DNA of 64,000 bases from Candidatus Avelusimicrobium pullarium (GCA_944323745.1 CALUTQ010000001.1:796863-860862), one strand, 5' to 3'. Shown: positions 7,754-16,513, numbered from the stretch's first letter. Program-made: numbers and translations. The notes: a model not told the origin generated them from the sequence alone.

Positions 7754-10708
7754 CTATATCACTTTCCAGCCGATAGTAAAAATTTCTTGCTCGGTTACAT
7801 TGTTTTGCAAACGTTGTTGTAAATCGTCCAAAATATGGTCTTTACGGCGGGAAATTTCATCCTGTTCGTCAAACAGCCGGGCGCGCTTTTGGCGGCGCAA
7901 GTCCTCTTTTTCTTTCTGCTGGCGCCCTAAAGCCAGTTTTTCCTGCAGGATAGTGGTATCCCGGTTTAGTTTTTTTAAGGATTTTATTTCTTTATCTAAG
8001 TCCTTAATTTCCCGCTCTAAATCGTTCTTTAAGTCATCGGCCCATTGGTCCAATTTCTCCATTTCAGCATCAAAATATTGGCTGTTTTCTTGGGAAATTT
8101 GGTCTAAAATTTGTTTTTTGCGGCTTTCGCATGCGTCTAACAGATGGTGGCGGGGCTTATCTCCAATTTGTATGGGCTCAGCCGCCACAGGCAGGGTTTT
8201 GAACAATTTTTCGGCATATTCGGGTGTTAAGTCCTTGCCACTATGCGTACACATAGAAAAGAGCAAATACTCGGTGGTATCCAGGGCGGAGACCGTCATT
8301 TTAACCAACCGCAAATACCCGCTTTTACCCACTAAATGCTTGATCATAGCCAGGTTTTTGCCACTGTGGGTATAGTCAAACGTGATTTGTTCTTCCTGCG
8401 GTTTTTGCTGGAGGACATACTGCAGCAGGGCCTGCATCATAGGCAAATTTAAGTGCAAAGGCCGCGTGCTTACCAAAGACTGCTTGAGGCTGTAAGTGCC
8501 ACTCCATTCTTTTTGCCAAAACGGCAGTTTGGGTGTAGTGATAAACACGGAATGGGTGTTTTGATCATACGAGAAAGATTTGCCCAATACCTCCTGCAAA
8601 AAGGCCAGCATATAACTTTCGTACTGGGTAAGGTCCCCCAGGGCTTTATCCAGCCCTTTAATGCGTTTTTGGACGTCTTCGTCAAAATTATCAAAAATTT
8701 TGCTTTTGGTTTGACTCGTCGCTTGGGCGATGGTATCGCTTAACTGGGTTTGTAAATTATCAAAGGCTTGCTGGATTTCCTGCTCCGTGCGGCATTTTTG
8801 GAAAATATCCGCGATGGCTTTTTCAATATCTACGCCGGATTCCAACGCCCCTAATACAGGGTCCGACGAGCCAAAAACCCCGTCAAACAAGTTTAATTTG
8901 TCTTTTAACAGTTCCAGCACGCGCTTATCTGCCGCGTTGGCGGTATTTAAGAAGTTAATTACCACCACATCATAGTTTTGCCCATAGCGGTGGCAGCGGC
9001 CGATGCGCTGTTCGATGCGTTGGGGATTCCAGGGTAAGTCATAATTGACCACCACGTTGCAAAACTGCATATTTAAACCTTCGGCGCCAGATTCCGTGGC
9101 TAACAAAATCTGCGCCCGGTCCTTAAATTCTTCCAAAATGGCTGCACGCGTATCCGCCGATACAATACCTGTAATTTTACCGTCCGTTTGGTGGCGTTCT
9201 TTCCATTGTTTTAACAAGGACTTGCTGGCAGGATCGGTATTGGTGCCGTTAAGGGTAAGCGTGCAATCTGCAAAGCCGTTTTTATCCAGAAGTTCCTTTA
9301 AATACTGTTGGGTGCGGCGGCTTTCTGTAAATACCAGTACTTTGCGCGGGCTGCCCAGTTGTTTGGCTTGAGAAAAGGCCAGTTCTATGCCTTGTAAGAG
9401 AGCGTTTCCTTTGGCGTTTTCTGTAATGCTTTTGGCTAGTTTGCGGTAATCTTCCAACTGTTTGATTTCATCGGTAATCATCTCCCGAAAGTGTACCTTA
9501 TCTTTAAGAGACAGTTCTTTGGAAGATTTAGGAAGAGGGTAAACGCAACCGGCTTGCGGATCCCCGGCTTCGGCCCAGTCGTCCTGCAGTTCTTCTAAGG
9601 ACTCAAAATCTTCGGCCAGGTTTACATCCGGCTCCGGATATTGCGTTTCACGCACTTTTTTAAGCCGCTCTATCAATTTACCTAAAGTGTCTGAAATAGC
9701 AAAAGAAGATGAAGCCAAAATCTTGCGAATAACTAACATCAACAAAGCACTATTACTGGCAGAAACCCCAAAGGACGGGTTGCGCAAGTATTCGGACACT
9801 TTTTCGTACAGTTCTAATTCTTTGTCGGAAGGAGTAAAGTCTATAGTGATAGAACTGCGCTTGGTATAACGCACATATTGCTGAACTTGTCGGCGCAAAG
9901 TGCGGTGTGCAATAGGCGCGATGCGCTGTTTAAGGTCATTAAACAGACGTTCTGCACGCATTTGGGCCGCTGTTTTAACATCATCCGACAATACAGGGAT
10001 CTCATCAAATACATCTGAATGTTGGATAAATTGCGCTTTGAACGATTCTAAATTGCCAAAAATACGCTCATCTACAAAGCTAACTAGGCCATATAATTCT
10101 AATAAAGAATTTTGCAAAGGAGTGGCAGTTAAGAGTAGTTTTTTACGCTTGGCGGTGGACTTTTGAATAGAACGCGCAATTTTATTGTCTGAACGATAGA
10201 CATTACGCAAGCGATGGGCTTCGTCTATTACCACCAAATCCCAATCTACTAAAGCAATATCCCGTTCCATACGGCGGGCGTATTGATACGAGCAAATGAC
10301 AACTTTATCTTTTTGATTAAAAGGTAGTTCATTACCTTCTTTTTGACATTGTTTATAGGTTTTGGTGTCTAAAATAAAGGAATCAATAAAAAATTTATCG
10401 CTCAATTCTCCTTGCCATTGTTTACGAATGGAAGCAGGGGTAATGCATAAAATCTTGCGCTTATTTTCAGCCCATAGCTGGCTAATGACTAGGCCGGCTT
10501 CAATAGTTTTACCCAGGCCTACTTCATCAGCTAAAATAGCACCTTTAGAAAGCGGATTTTGAAACGCAAACAAGGCCGCATCAATCTGGTGCGGGGTTAA
10601 GTCAATGGTAGAATTAAGAATGGAACGGCCTAATTTTGTAACAGAATTGGCCGGATTTTTTAAGGTTAATAATTGGGCTAAATATTGTGCTTTGGCAAAA
10701 GATTTCAC
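7754..10708 (-). CDS. SNF2/RapA-family DEAH helicase, first gene of the defence operon
   Basis: A superfamily 2 Swi2/Snf2-type ATPase. Numbered from an upstream TTG at 10726, motif I is ADEVGLGKT (66-74), motif II DEAH is at 168-171, motif III is LTATPLQNS, and motif VI is QRIGRCHRYGQ. The C-terminal 250 residues are strongly charged and coiled-coil-like. A TTG at 10726 would add six residues, but I prefer the GTG at 10708 because an AGG lies seven bases before it (984 aa). The RapA-like core resembles helicases in DISARM and other phage-defence loci. As the promoter-proximal gene upstream of type III mod and res it probably belongs to the same system, perhaps as a translocase that remodels invading DNA. 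Confidence 0.88.
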   Translation of the reverse strand: MKSFAKAQYLAQLLTLKNPANSVTKLGRSILNSTIDLTPHQIDAALFAFQNPLSKGAILADEVGLGKTIEAGLVISQLWAENKRKILCITPASIRKQWQGELSDKFFIDSFILDTKTYKQCQKEGNELPFNQKDKVVICSYQYARRMERDIALVDWDLVVIDEAHRLRNVYRSDNKIARSIQKSTAKRKKLLLTATPLQNSLLELYGLVSFVDERIFGNLESFKAQFIQHSDVFDEIPVLSDDVKTAAQMRAERLFNDLKQRIAPIAHRTLRRQVQQYVRYTKRSSITIDFTPSDKELELYEKVSEYLRNPSFGVSASNSALLMLVIRKILASSSFAISDTLGKLIERLKKVRETQYPEPDVNLAEDFESLEELQDDWAEAGDPQAGCVYPLPKSSKELSLKDKVHFREMITDEIKQLEDYRKLAKSITENAKGNALLQGIELAFSQAKQLGSPRKVLVFTESRRTQQYLKELLDKNGFADCTLTLNGTNTDPASKSLLKQWKERHQTDGKITGIVSADTRAAILEEFKDRAQILLATESGAEGLNMQFCNVVVNYDLPWNPQRIEQRIGRCHRYGQNYDVVVINFLNTANAADKRVLELLKDKLNLFDGVFGSSDPVLGALESGVDIEKAIADIFQKCRTEQEIQQAFDNLQTQLSDTIAQATSQTKSKIFDNFDEDVQKRIKGLDKALGDLTQYESYMLAFLQEVLGKSFSYDQNTHSVFITTPKLPFWQKEWSGTYSLKQSLVSTRPLHLNLPMMQALLQYVLQQKPQEEQITFDYTHSGKNLAMIKHLVGKSGYLRLVKMTVSALDTTEYLLFSMCTHSGKDLTPEYAEKLFKTLPVAAEPIQIGDKPRHHLLDACESRKKQILDQISQENSQYFDAEMEKLDQWADDLKNDLEREIKDLDKEIKSLKKLNRDTTILQEKLALGRQQKEKEDLRRQKRARLFDEQDEISRRKDHILDDLQQRLQNNVTEQEIFTIGWKVI

Positions 10709-11193
10709 GTATATACCTATAATCAAAAAGAACTATTTTTTATAATTAGGATTTCTTTTATTTTACTATAGAAGAAGGTGAACTGCAAAGGGAGCTCAGG
10801 GAAATATACAAAAAGCACAACAAAAGATATCTTTTGTAACGAAGTAAGCCTTTTGGGGCGGATTTCGTCCGCTATGTTTCGCTTGCCAAAAATAAGGACG
10901 GCGGACGGAAACGACTAAGAGCGGAAGATAACATCACAAAAATAAATTTTTGAGTTTTAAAGTAAAAAGTCCTGTCAAAAAAATTTCTGGAAAATTTTGG
11001 GAGCTTTCCTTGTGCAAATATATTTACCCCCTAAAAAGTGCGCATAATGGAAGAGTAAATGCTTAAATCCACCTAAATACCCACGGTTTGGCTTGGATCT
11101 ATAAAATGCGCCAAAATACAGCCCATTTCGTTAGTTATATAAAAACCAACCCCGATTACCCAATTAGATGCAAAAATGGCTATAATAACAATT
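10709..11193. other. Intergenic divergence region between the defence operon and the mobile-element genes
   Basis: About 485 bases without a convincing gene. It holds an 18-bp perfect palindrome (10820-10837) and a short hairpin GCGGA-TTTCG-TCCGC (10858-10872). A perfect TATAAT box at 11181-11186 stands seven bases before the next plus-strand start. Promoters for both divergent transcripts must lie here, but I could not place a convincing -35 for the minus-strand operon. Confidence 0.5.
10820..10837. promoter_or_regulatory. 18-bp perfect palindrome, candidate operator
   Basis: ACAAAAGAT followed directly by ATCTTTTGT is perfectly self-complementary over 18 bases. It lies about 110 bases upstream of the defence operon start, where a regulator controlling that operon could bind. 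No regulator is identified. Confidence 0.4.
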
Positions 11194-12255
11194 ATGGAAG
11201 ACACAATGCCCTTTTCCCAATTACTCTCTTACCCAGAAGCGCTGGTGCTACTCTATTTGTGCCACCACCCATTTATTGTTATTCCATCTTACCTAATAGA
11301 ACTACAAAACTTAAAACAATTACCCGTTTTGGAAGTGATATATGGCAAGAATTTGCTTACAGAACTGCCTACCGTTACGGCTGGGGGCGAAAAGCCTGAC
11401 CATGACAAAAAGAGGGCCCTGTACCATATTCCCATCAATGGCTATTGTTTGGTTAAAAAAAGTAAAGATTCTTTCAAGAAGTTTTTAGCTCATTACCTTT
11501 CTGCTTACAGAGAGCATAAATTTACACAAAATCCCTTTAATTATTTCAGTTTTGTACATTCTTGGGGCAATACTGTATCTTTTTTAAATAACCAAAAAGA
11601 AAAATTTGGTCCGTCTTTTTCCATCACGCCACAGCTTCTGAGTGGAGAAGAAAGCCTCAAAAATCCTTCTGCCCGGTGGGTAGAATGCGTTCTTTTTGCT
11701 TTACTCCGCGAAAAGCTAGCCCTACAAGGAGCCGAAATCAGTTTTCTGGATTATAACCAGGAGAATCTGTCTCAAAACCAAGTAGAAGCCATTTTGGATT
11801 ATCCACATTTCCGGTTTACCGTTGAACTTTTGCGACCATTGCGCAAAACAGCGGCTACACTAATAGAATATTGCGGAATTGAAATTACCTGTCCGGAAGA
11901 GTCTTTATCCTCTTTTGATTACAGTAAGCTTAATGTCTATTACAAGGAGCACCAGATTCCTTTTGAAACTGATTCTGTTCAATTTTTCTTCCTTCAATTC
12001 CTGGTTATGTACCGTGGGGAAGTAAAATCTGTAAAAACTTTCCAAGAAGAATTAAAGCAGTGGTTAAGGGGGCTTAGCACCCCCAAACGCAGCCCTATGT
12101 CTGGAAATATTATTAAGCGTTTAGAAAGCTACCGCATAGAAACACTCAAAAAATTTAGGAAAATATCTGAGCAATATCATTTTTCACTGGATTTTGATAT
12201 TACCGTCGGTAAAACGGGCCTTTATTTACACCCCAAAACCAAGGACACCCCCTAA
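11194..12255 (+). CDS. Hypothetical protein of the mobile element
   Basis: This 353-aa soluble protein has no domain I recognise. It begins MEDTMPFSQLLSYPEALVLL and ends in a basic helical stretch (KRLESYRIETLKKFRKIS) that could bind nucleic acid. I chose the ATG at 11194 because a perfect TATAAT lies at 11181-11186, which would give a leaderless mRNA; an ATG at 11176 would overlap that box. No Shine-Dalgarno sequence precedes either start. A strong terminator follows at 12296. Its position before the replication, excision and integration genes suggests an element-encoded regulator or accessory replication factor, but this is not proven. Confidence 0.6.
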   Translation: MEDTMPFSQLLSYPEALVLLYLCHHPFIVIPSYLIELQNLKQLPVLEVIYGKNLLTELPTVTAGGEKPDHDKKRALYHIPINGYCLVKKSKDSFKKFLAHYLSAYREHKFTQNPFNYFSFVHSWGNTVSFLNNQKEKFGPSFSITPQLLSGEESLKNPSARWVECVLFALLREKLALQGAEISFLDYNQENLSQNQVEAILDYPHFRFTVELLRPLRKTAATLIEYCGIEITCPEESLSSFDYSKLNVYYKEHQIPFETDSVQFFFLQFLVMYRGEVKSVKTFQEELKQWLRGLSTPKRSPMSGNIIKRLESYRIETLKKFRKISEQYHFSLDFDITVGKTGLYLHPKTKDTP

Positions 12256-12295
12256 GGCCCCTAGATTATATCTAAATTCATTGTTTACCTATACA

Positions 12296-12327
12296 AAATC
12301 TACCTTTCTTCTAGGTAGATTTTTTGT
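12296..12327 (+). terminator. Rho-independent terminator
   Basis: A perfect 10-bp stem (AAATCTACCT at 12296-12305, AGGTAGATTT at 12313-12322) with a 7-nt loop is followed by TTTTGTTTT. It ends the hypothetical gene at 11194-12255. Confidence 0.92.
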
Positions 12328-12405
12328 TTTCTAGGCAATTTCTCGTCGGACACCTAGAACCCGCCCCCAATTTTCAAACATTATTTTTTCCCTTAAAATA
12401 ATATG

Positions 12406-12424
12406 TGTTCAGACATACTGAACA
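12406..12424. promoter_or_regulatory. Inverted repeat upstream of the replication genes
   Basis: TGTTCAG-ACATA-CTGAACA is a perfect 7-bp inverted repeat with a 5-bp spacer, 46 bases before the start of the small gene at 12470. It is well placed to be an operator for the replication/excision/integration transcript. Confidence 0.5.
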
Positions 12425-12469
12425 GTAAATAAATCTGTGATTAGCGCAAATAATCACAAAGGAGAAATA

Positions 12470-12685
12470 ATGAAAATATTCAAAAAAAGTTGTATGGATG
12501 GGACTCTTTCCCTGGGAATAGAAGCATACAACAAAAAATTCATTTTCCCCGCTTGCAATCGCATTCGGGTAGCTCATTTAATGGGCTTAACCGCCAATAG
12601 TAAATATTGGGGTTGGCAGGGATATATTGTTTATCCCATGCTAGCCCGTGTGGCACATAAAAGGAGTAATAATTATGCTGGATAA
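12470..12685 (+). CDS. Small hypothetical protein before the replication gene
   Basis: A 71-aa protein of unknown function (MKIFKKSCMDGTLSLGIEAY at the start). The ATG at 12470 is preceded by a good AAAGGAG ribosome binding site five bases away, which I prefer to an in-frame GTG at 12437. Its 3' end overlaps the start of the replication protein by 11 bases, so the two are translationally coupled. The basic, tryptophan-containing sequence could be a DNA-binding or copy-control protein, but no family is recognised. Confidence 0.6.
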   Translation: MKIFKKSCMDGTLSLGIEAYNKKFIFPACNRIRVAHLMGLTANSKYWGWQGYIVYPMLARVAHKRSNNYAG

Positions 12686-13823
12686 AGTGGCTTGTTATCT
12701 TTTACCGGGAGAGGTTAAAATTATATCTCCCGATAGGGCTGATAGTAGGCATAGATACCTATTAGCCCCACATAGGGACGGATCAGGATATAAACACCTG
12801 GAAGCCGGATATTTTCCTACTATACGTAGGGATTTCTATGGGATTTATTGGGAATCTTGCCCGTCAAAAGTCATTTTTGGACACAATTTGTATGAAGTCG
12901 GTCCAAAGGACTTAGAGACTTTTGTGTACAAAAGTGTAGAACAACTGGCTTATGCGGGTGTATTTGTGGAACCAGAAGTATTGATGCAACATAGGCTATT
13001 TAGAATGGATGTGAATAAGATTGCACTACTTCCCCTGGGGTCTGACTTCTACCAACACTTAATGGAGAGCAGTAAAAAGATAAGTCGGTTTAATAAAGCC
13101 GTGACTTATTACCCGGAAGATGGATTTTGTTGTGTGAATATGCTTAAACACCGCAAGTTAATCTTGTACGATAAACGGCAAGAAGGATTAAAACAAGAAT
13201 ATCTGCCCTTGGATTTACGGAATATCCTGGAAGATGGTTCTTTTTCTGTGGTCAATGTTGAGTATCAAATTAAAAAAAGTGCTGAAATTGAACGAGAATT
13301 TAGAACCCAACACTTGGCCTTTGAAAACACCTTGGCTAATGCTTTTAACCCTGAAATTGCCAGAACTATATTGACGAATAGGCTTTCTCAGATATTAGAT
13401 GGCATTGTACTGGTAGAATCTGATTTTAATACGCTTCTAAAAGAGAGAGAAATATTTTGTCAAAAGCACGGGATTCACGGCTTACAGTCTGTATCCTTGC
13501 GTTGCTGGCTTCTTTTGATGTTACAGAACCTGGGACCAGACCTTACTTTCACTTGGTTAAAAAAACACAGTGATGCTAAGACGGCCTTACGTTATTGGAA
13601 AGAGTTGCAAGAGGGATATGTATCTACTTCTGAAACGGAGAAGATATTCAAAGAAATTTTGCTATCTTCAGTATTGCAAATGAGTCCTATTCAGTGGGAA
13701 GATTATCAAAAAATCTCATATGAAACCAACTGGAAATTAACCCCTAAATGTGTGGGTAATACTACAGTAAATATGGGTCTGCAGGCAGGAGGATTTGATG
13801 ACACCGCGTTTAGTAAATGCTAA
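12675..13823 (+). CDS. Putative replication initiator, phage X/gpII-like
   Basis: This 382-aa protein starts at an ATG after AAAGGAG. Its middle has the arrangement I associate with filamentous-phage gpII/X-type and related plasmid replication proteins: FRMDVNK near 111, then KLILYDKRQE near 162, then a VVNVEYQIKK strand near 194. In those families such segments surround the HUH/relaxase-like core that nicks the origin for rolling-circle replication. I cannot point to the catalytic tyrosine with certainty. It is followed by an excisionase-like gene that overlaps its end, and then an integrase, the order expected in a small integrative element able to replicate after excision. Confidence 0.5.
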   Translation: MLDKVACYLLPGEVKIISPDRADSRHRYLLAPHRDGSGYKHLEAGYFPTIRRDFYGIYWESCPSKVIFGHNLYEVGPKDLETFVYKSVEQLAYAGVFVEPEVLMQHRLFRMDVNKIALLPLGSDFYQHLMESSKKISRFNKAVTYYPEDGFCCVNMLKHRKLILYDKRQEGLKQEYLPLDLRNILEDGSFSVVNVEYQIKKSAEIEREFRTQHLAFENTLANAFNPEIARTILTNRLSQILDGIVLVESDFNTLLKEREIFCQKHGIHGLQSVSLRCWLLLMLQNLGPDLTFTWLKKHSDAKTALRYWKELQEGYVSTSETEKIFKEILLSSVLQMSPIQWEDYQKISYETNWKLTPKCVGNTTVNMGLQAGGFDDTAFSKC

Positions 13824-14019
13824 AGAATTGGCCCAGTATTTAGGGACAACGGAAGGGAGTATTTATACCTACAAAAGCCAAGGTAAAATTCCACCCCAAT
13901 GGATTATTAAACTTGGTAAAAGAGGGGTAAGGTTTGATCTGGTGGAAGTAGATAAGTCGTTGGAAGAAGCAAAAAGTAGTAACGATGATTTAAGTACCAT
14001 CTTCAAGATTCGGGCGTAA
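13798..14019 (+). CDS. Excisionase/MerR-like helix-turn-helix protein
   Basis: A 73-aa protein starting at ATG 13798, five bases after a perfect AGGAGG. The sequence NAKELAQYLGTTEGSIYTYKSQGKIP is the winged HTH of the excisionase/MerR-like HTH_17 group, which recognises DNA and either directs excision (Xis) or represses promoters. Its start overlaps the end of the replication gene by 26 bases, and the integrase follows 190 bases later, so a recombination directionality factor is the most likely role. Confidence 0.75.
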   Translation: MTPRLVNAKELAQYLGTTEGSIYTYKSQGKIPPQWIIKLGKRGVRFDLVEVDKSLEEAKSSNDDLSTIFKIRA

Positions 14020-14071
14020 ATAATCACTACAATTTTTCAATGATAACAGAGGCGTATATATAACGACTCCA

Positions 14072-14186
14072 GGGGCGTTTTGTCTTATTAGGGGCCCCAT
14101 AAAGGCCCTTAATAAGCCCAAACAAGCAGAAATATAGCTGTGTGCTGCTTTACAAAACGCTCTAATGATGATAAGCTCTGCAGCAC
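14072..14186. repeat. Nested inverted repeats between xis and int
   Basis: Three overlapping inverted repeats fill this gap. GCGTTTTGT (14075-14083) pairs with ACAAAACGC (14152-14160). CTTATTAGGGGCC (14084-14096) pairs with GGCCCTTAATAAG (14104-14116) with one imperfect pair. GTGCTGC (14142-14148) pairs with GCAGCAC (14180-14186). The density suggests a recombinase/excisionase-binding or origin region, or a structured leader of the integrase mRNA. The middle hairpin lacks a T tract, so it is not a normal terminator. Confidence 0.55.
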
Positions 14187-14210
14187 GGCAGCAGAAAGGG
14201 AATACAATAT

Positions 14211-15206
14211 ATGGGAATAAAAGATAATTTAAATAAAAGTTTTACAATTGACTACCGTGACGAATACCAGAAGAGACACCGGGAAACTATTTATGGTAGT
14301 AAAACACTGGCTAAAGAGATCTTAGCCAAGCGTAAGGCCGAGATAGCCGAAAGGAAGTTCTTCCCGGACAGAAAGAAACAACAACTTACCTTTTGGGAAG
14401 CGGCGGATAAATACTATGCCATTCACCTGAGTAAGAAAAAAAGTGCTTTTAAGATGAAATATACGATAGAATTTCTCAAAAAGTACTTTGGGAATAAGCC
14501 CCTAGCCAGTATTACTACGGCCAATGTACAGGAGTTTTATAACCAACGCCTGGCCGAAACTAGTCCATCCACCGCCAACAGACACTTTAGCGTCCTGCGG
14601 GCTATTATTAACAAAGTCATCTTGCTTAAGTTGTATAAGGGTGAAAATCCGTGCATAGGAGTAGGAAAGCAAAAAGAAAACCCTGCCCGCACCAATTACC
14701 TATCGCAAGAAGAGATTAAAGAAGTTTTGTTGCATATTCCAGAGCGTTCCCGTAACTTGGTAGCCTTTGCTATCTGTACAGGTATGCGCCGGGGCGAAAT
14801 TCTACGCCTGGATTGGAAAGACATTGATTGGACGAATAACATTATCCATATTTATATTTCCAAATCCGGCAATAAGCGGGAAGTGCCCATTATGCCGTCT
14901 TTACGTCAGGTATTACTGAGTATGCACCCGCTTAAAACAGGTAAAGTATTTCCGCTAACGGAAAAAATGGTGGAGTACGACTTTCGTCATACACTCAAAA
15001 AACTGGGCATACAAAACATCCGCTTTCACGATTTGCGCCACACTTTTGCCAGTCATTTTATGATGAAAGGCGGCTCTATTACCGATTTACAGCGTATTTT
15101 GGGCCATTCCGACTTAAAATTAACACAACGCTACGCGCATTTAAGCCCTACTTATTTGCGTAAATCCATAGAAATTGTGAATGATTTACTGCCACAATTT
15201 GCATAA
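14211..15206 (+). CDS. Tyrosine recombinase (integrase)
   Basis: A 331-aa phage-type integrase with an N-terminal arm-binding segment (1-50), a SAM-like core-binding domain (about 55-155) and a C-terminal catalytic domain. The catalytic residues are visible as R193 in TGMRRGE, H273-x-x-R276 in HDLRHT, H299 in LGHSD and nucleophile Y308 in QRYAH. It would insert the element by site-specific recombination, commonly into the 3' end of a tRNA gene, which agrees with the tRNA-end fragment at 19075-19102. It sits directly behind the xis-like gene and before a small PC4-like gene. Confidence 0.93.
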   Translation: MGIKDNLNKSFTIDYRDEYQKRHRETIYGSKTLAKEILAKRKAEIAERKFFPDRKKQQLTFWEAADKYYAIHLSKKKSAFKMKYTIEFLKKYFGNKPLASITTANVQEFYNQRLAETSPSTANRHFSVLRAIINKVILLKLYKGENPCIGVGKQKENPARTNYLSQEEIKEVLLHIPERSRNLVAFAICTGMRRGEILRLDWKDIDWTNNIIHIYISKSGNKREVPIMPSLRQVLLSMHPLKTGKVFPLTEKMVEYDFRHTLKKLGIQNIRFHDLRHTFASHFMMKGGSITDLQRILGHSDLKLTQRYAHLSPTYLRKSIEIVNDLLPQFA

Positions 15207-15219
15207 AGGAGAAGAAAGA

Positions 15220-15459
15220 ATGAAAACAGAAAAAATAGAAGGGGAAGTGTATAGCTTCCGAAAGAATGCCAACGAAGAAGTGAAATGTATTATTTCCACG
15301 CAATACAATCAAAAATTGGTGGAATTAAGGGTGTTTTATAAAGATGAAAACGATGAGTTGCACCGCTCTAAACGAGGGATAGTAATGAACATTAACACGT
15401 TTCAACAAGCATTGCCACATATTCAACAGGCCCTTAATAATACATTACCTACCCCATAA
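15220..15459 (+). CDS. PC4/YdbC-like ssDNA-binding protein
   Basis: A 79-aa protein starting at an ATG five bases after AAAGGAGAAG. The sequence VELRVFYKDENDELHRSKRG followed by IVMNINTFQQALPHIQQAL has the beta-sheet plus C-terminal helix pattern of the PC4 coactivator/YdbC family, whose members bind single-stranded DNA as dimers. It begins 13 bases after the integrase stop and probably shares its transcript. A role in protecting single-stranded intermediates of the element is plausible. The terminator at 15463 follows at once. Confidence 0.6.
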   Translation: MKTEKIEGEVYSFRKNANEEVKCIISTQYNQKLVELRVFYKDENDELHRSKRGIVMNINTFQQALPHIQQALNNTLPTP

Positions 15460-15462
15460 GCA

Positions 15463-15497
15463 AATCCCCACTAAGCAGACGTAGTGGGGATTGTTCT
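15463..15497. terminator. Terminator between convergent integrase operon and retron
   Basis: A perfect 10-bp stem (AATCCCCACT at 15463-15472, AGTGGGGATT at 15483-15492) with a 10-nt loop and a modest T-rich tail. It lies between two convergent transcripts and may act for both. Confidence 0.75.
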
Positions 15498-15541
15498 ATA
15501 TAAATTTACTATTCAATAACTGTTGCTTAGAAATCAATAAA

Positions 15542-16513
15542 TTAATGTTTACTTTGAGGTTTATTGGAAGCCATTTTTTGCTTTAATATTTTTCTAGTTT
15601 TTCCATATAAGGGGAGAAACATCGTAGGATCTTGTAAATGAGTTGCGGCTATTTTCCCATTCAAACTACGCAATTGCTTCAGTGTAAAAGAATCCAGATT
15701 TTGATTATTCACCATTTTACTTATATCATGGCGCAGTTTCCGTGTGGGAATCAATTGATGCCCAGGGGTAATACAATTTCCTGTTACAACTTTATAATGT
15801 GAGGGGCCATAATGTTTAATTTTTGATAATTTGAAAGAGAGGCCAACACTTTTTAATCGATTATGGATATTATTAATTATCTTGGATGAAATCGGACGAG
15901 AAAAGGAAAGGGTTAAGTCATCTACATACAATGTCATGGTTACCCCTAATCGTGTCACATAGTCGGCAATATCATTAAAAGTATGATAATATGCCCAAAA
16001 AGCAACAACTTGACTACATGGAGAACCTGTTGGTATAAAACAATGTCCTGTTTGAACATCTTGGAACATGACAAGTTCTGTTAAAAAAAACGCGACATCG
16101 GGAGAAGTTTGAAAAGTATATAAAAACATCTGATAAACACGCTCACGCGCTACGTGTTTATAAAATTTCTCAATATCTACACAAGTTACAAAATTGGCAG
16201 GAATATGAGGGCGCGCATTATCCGTTATATTTTTACCCTTTTGGCCAGATATTAACCAAGTTGGGACTTCTGTCCGAGCAAATAAATCTTTAATACGGCT
16301 ATGAATTCCTTTCAATATTCCAATAGGTTCTTCTACCTGCCTGCTTTTACCTTTTTGTTTCATTGTAAATACATGGTAATATTCGCTAGGGTTAGTTTTA
16401 AGAACCTTAGTAATAGATTGAATTTCTTTAACAGACAATCCTAAGAGATTAGCCAATTTTCTTTTGGACTCTAATCGGAAAAAGGGAGAATGAGAAATTG
16501 GTTTGGCAGTCAT
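15542..16513 (-). CDS. Retron reverse transcriptase
   Basis: A 323-aa reverse transcriptase that would copy part of the adjacent ncRNA into branched msDNA. Retron-specific signatures are present: NAxxH as NARPH (99-103) before the first catalytic aspartate (D113 in VDIEKFY), and the VTG triplet (243-245) in the C-terminal Y region that recognises the RNA. The active site is YVDD (196-199) where most retrons have YADD. GSPCS (163-167) is the expected motif between them. The start overlaps the XRE gene stop by four bases (ATGA). Length and the absence of a maturase or endonuclease domain fit a retron and not a group II intron. Defence against phage is the known role of many retrons. Confidence 0.93.
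   Translation of the reverse strand: MTAKPISHSPFFRLESKRKLANLLGLSVKEIQSITKVLKTNPSEYYHVFTMKQKGKSRQVEEPIGILKGIHSRIKDLFARTEVPTWLISGQKGKNITDNARPHIPANFVTCVDIEKFYKHVARERVYQMFLYTFQTSPDVAFFLTELVMFQDVQTGHCFIPTGSPCSQVVAFWAYYHTFNDIADYVTRLGVTMTLYVDDLTLSFSRPISSKIINNIHNRLKSVGLSFKLSKIKHYGPSHYKVVTGNCITPGHQLIPTRKLRHDISKMVNNQNLDSFTLKQLRSLNGKIAATHLQDPTMFLPLYGKTRKILKQKMASNKPQSKH

Noticed and set aside
11088-11399. 103-codon plus-strand frame upstream of the 353-aa gene
   Set aside because: It overlaps the better-supported gene in another frame and has no ribosome binding site or recognisable product.
14084-14116. Terminator before the integrase
   Set aside because: The stem is strong but is followed by CCCAAAC and not T residues, so it is better described as part of the inverted-repeat cluster.
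15542-16513. Group II intron or diversity-generating reverse transcriptase
   Set aside because: No maturase or endonuclease domain, no template/variable repeat pair, and the NAxxH and VTG motifs plus a1/a2-flanked RNA fit a retron.
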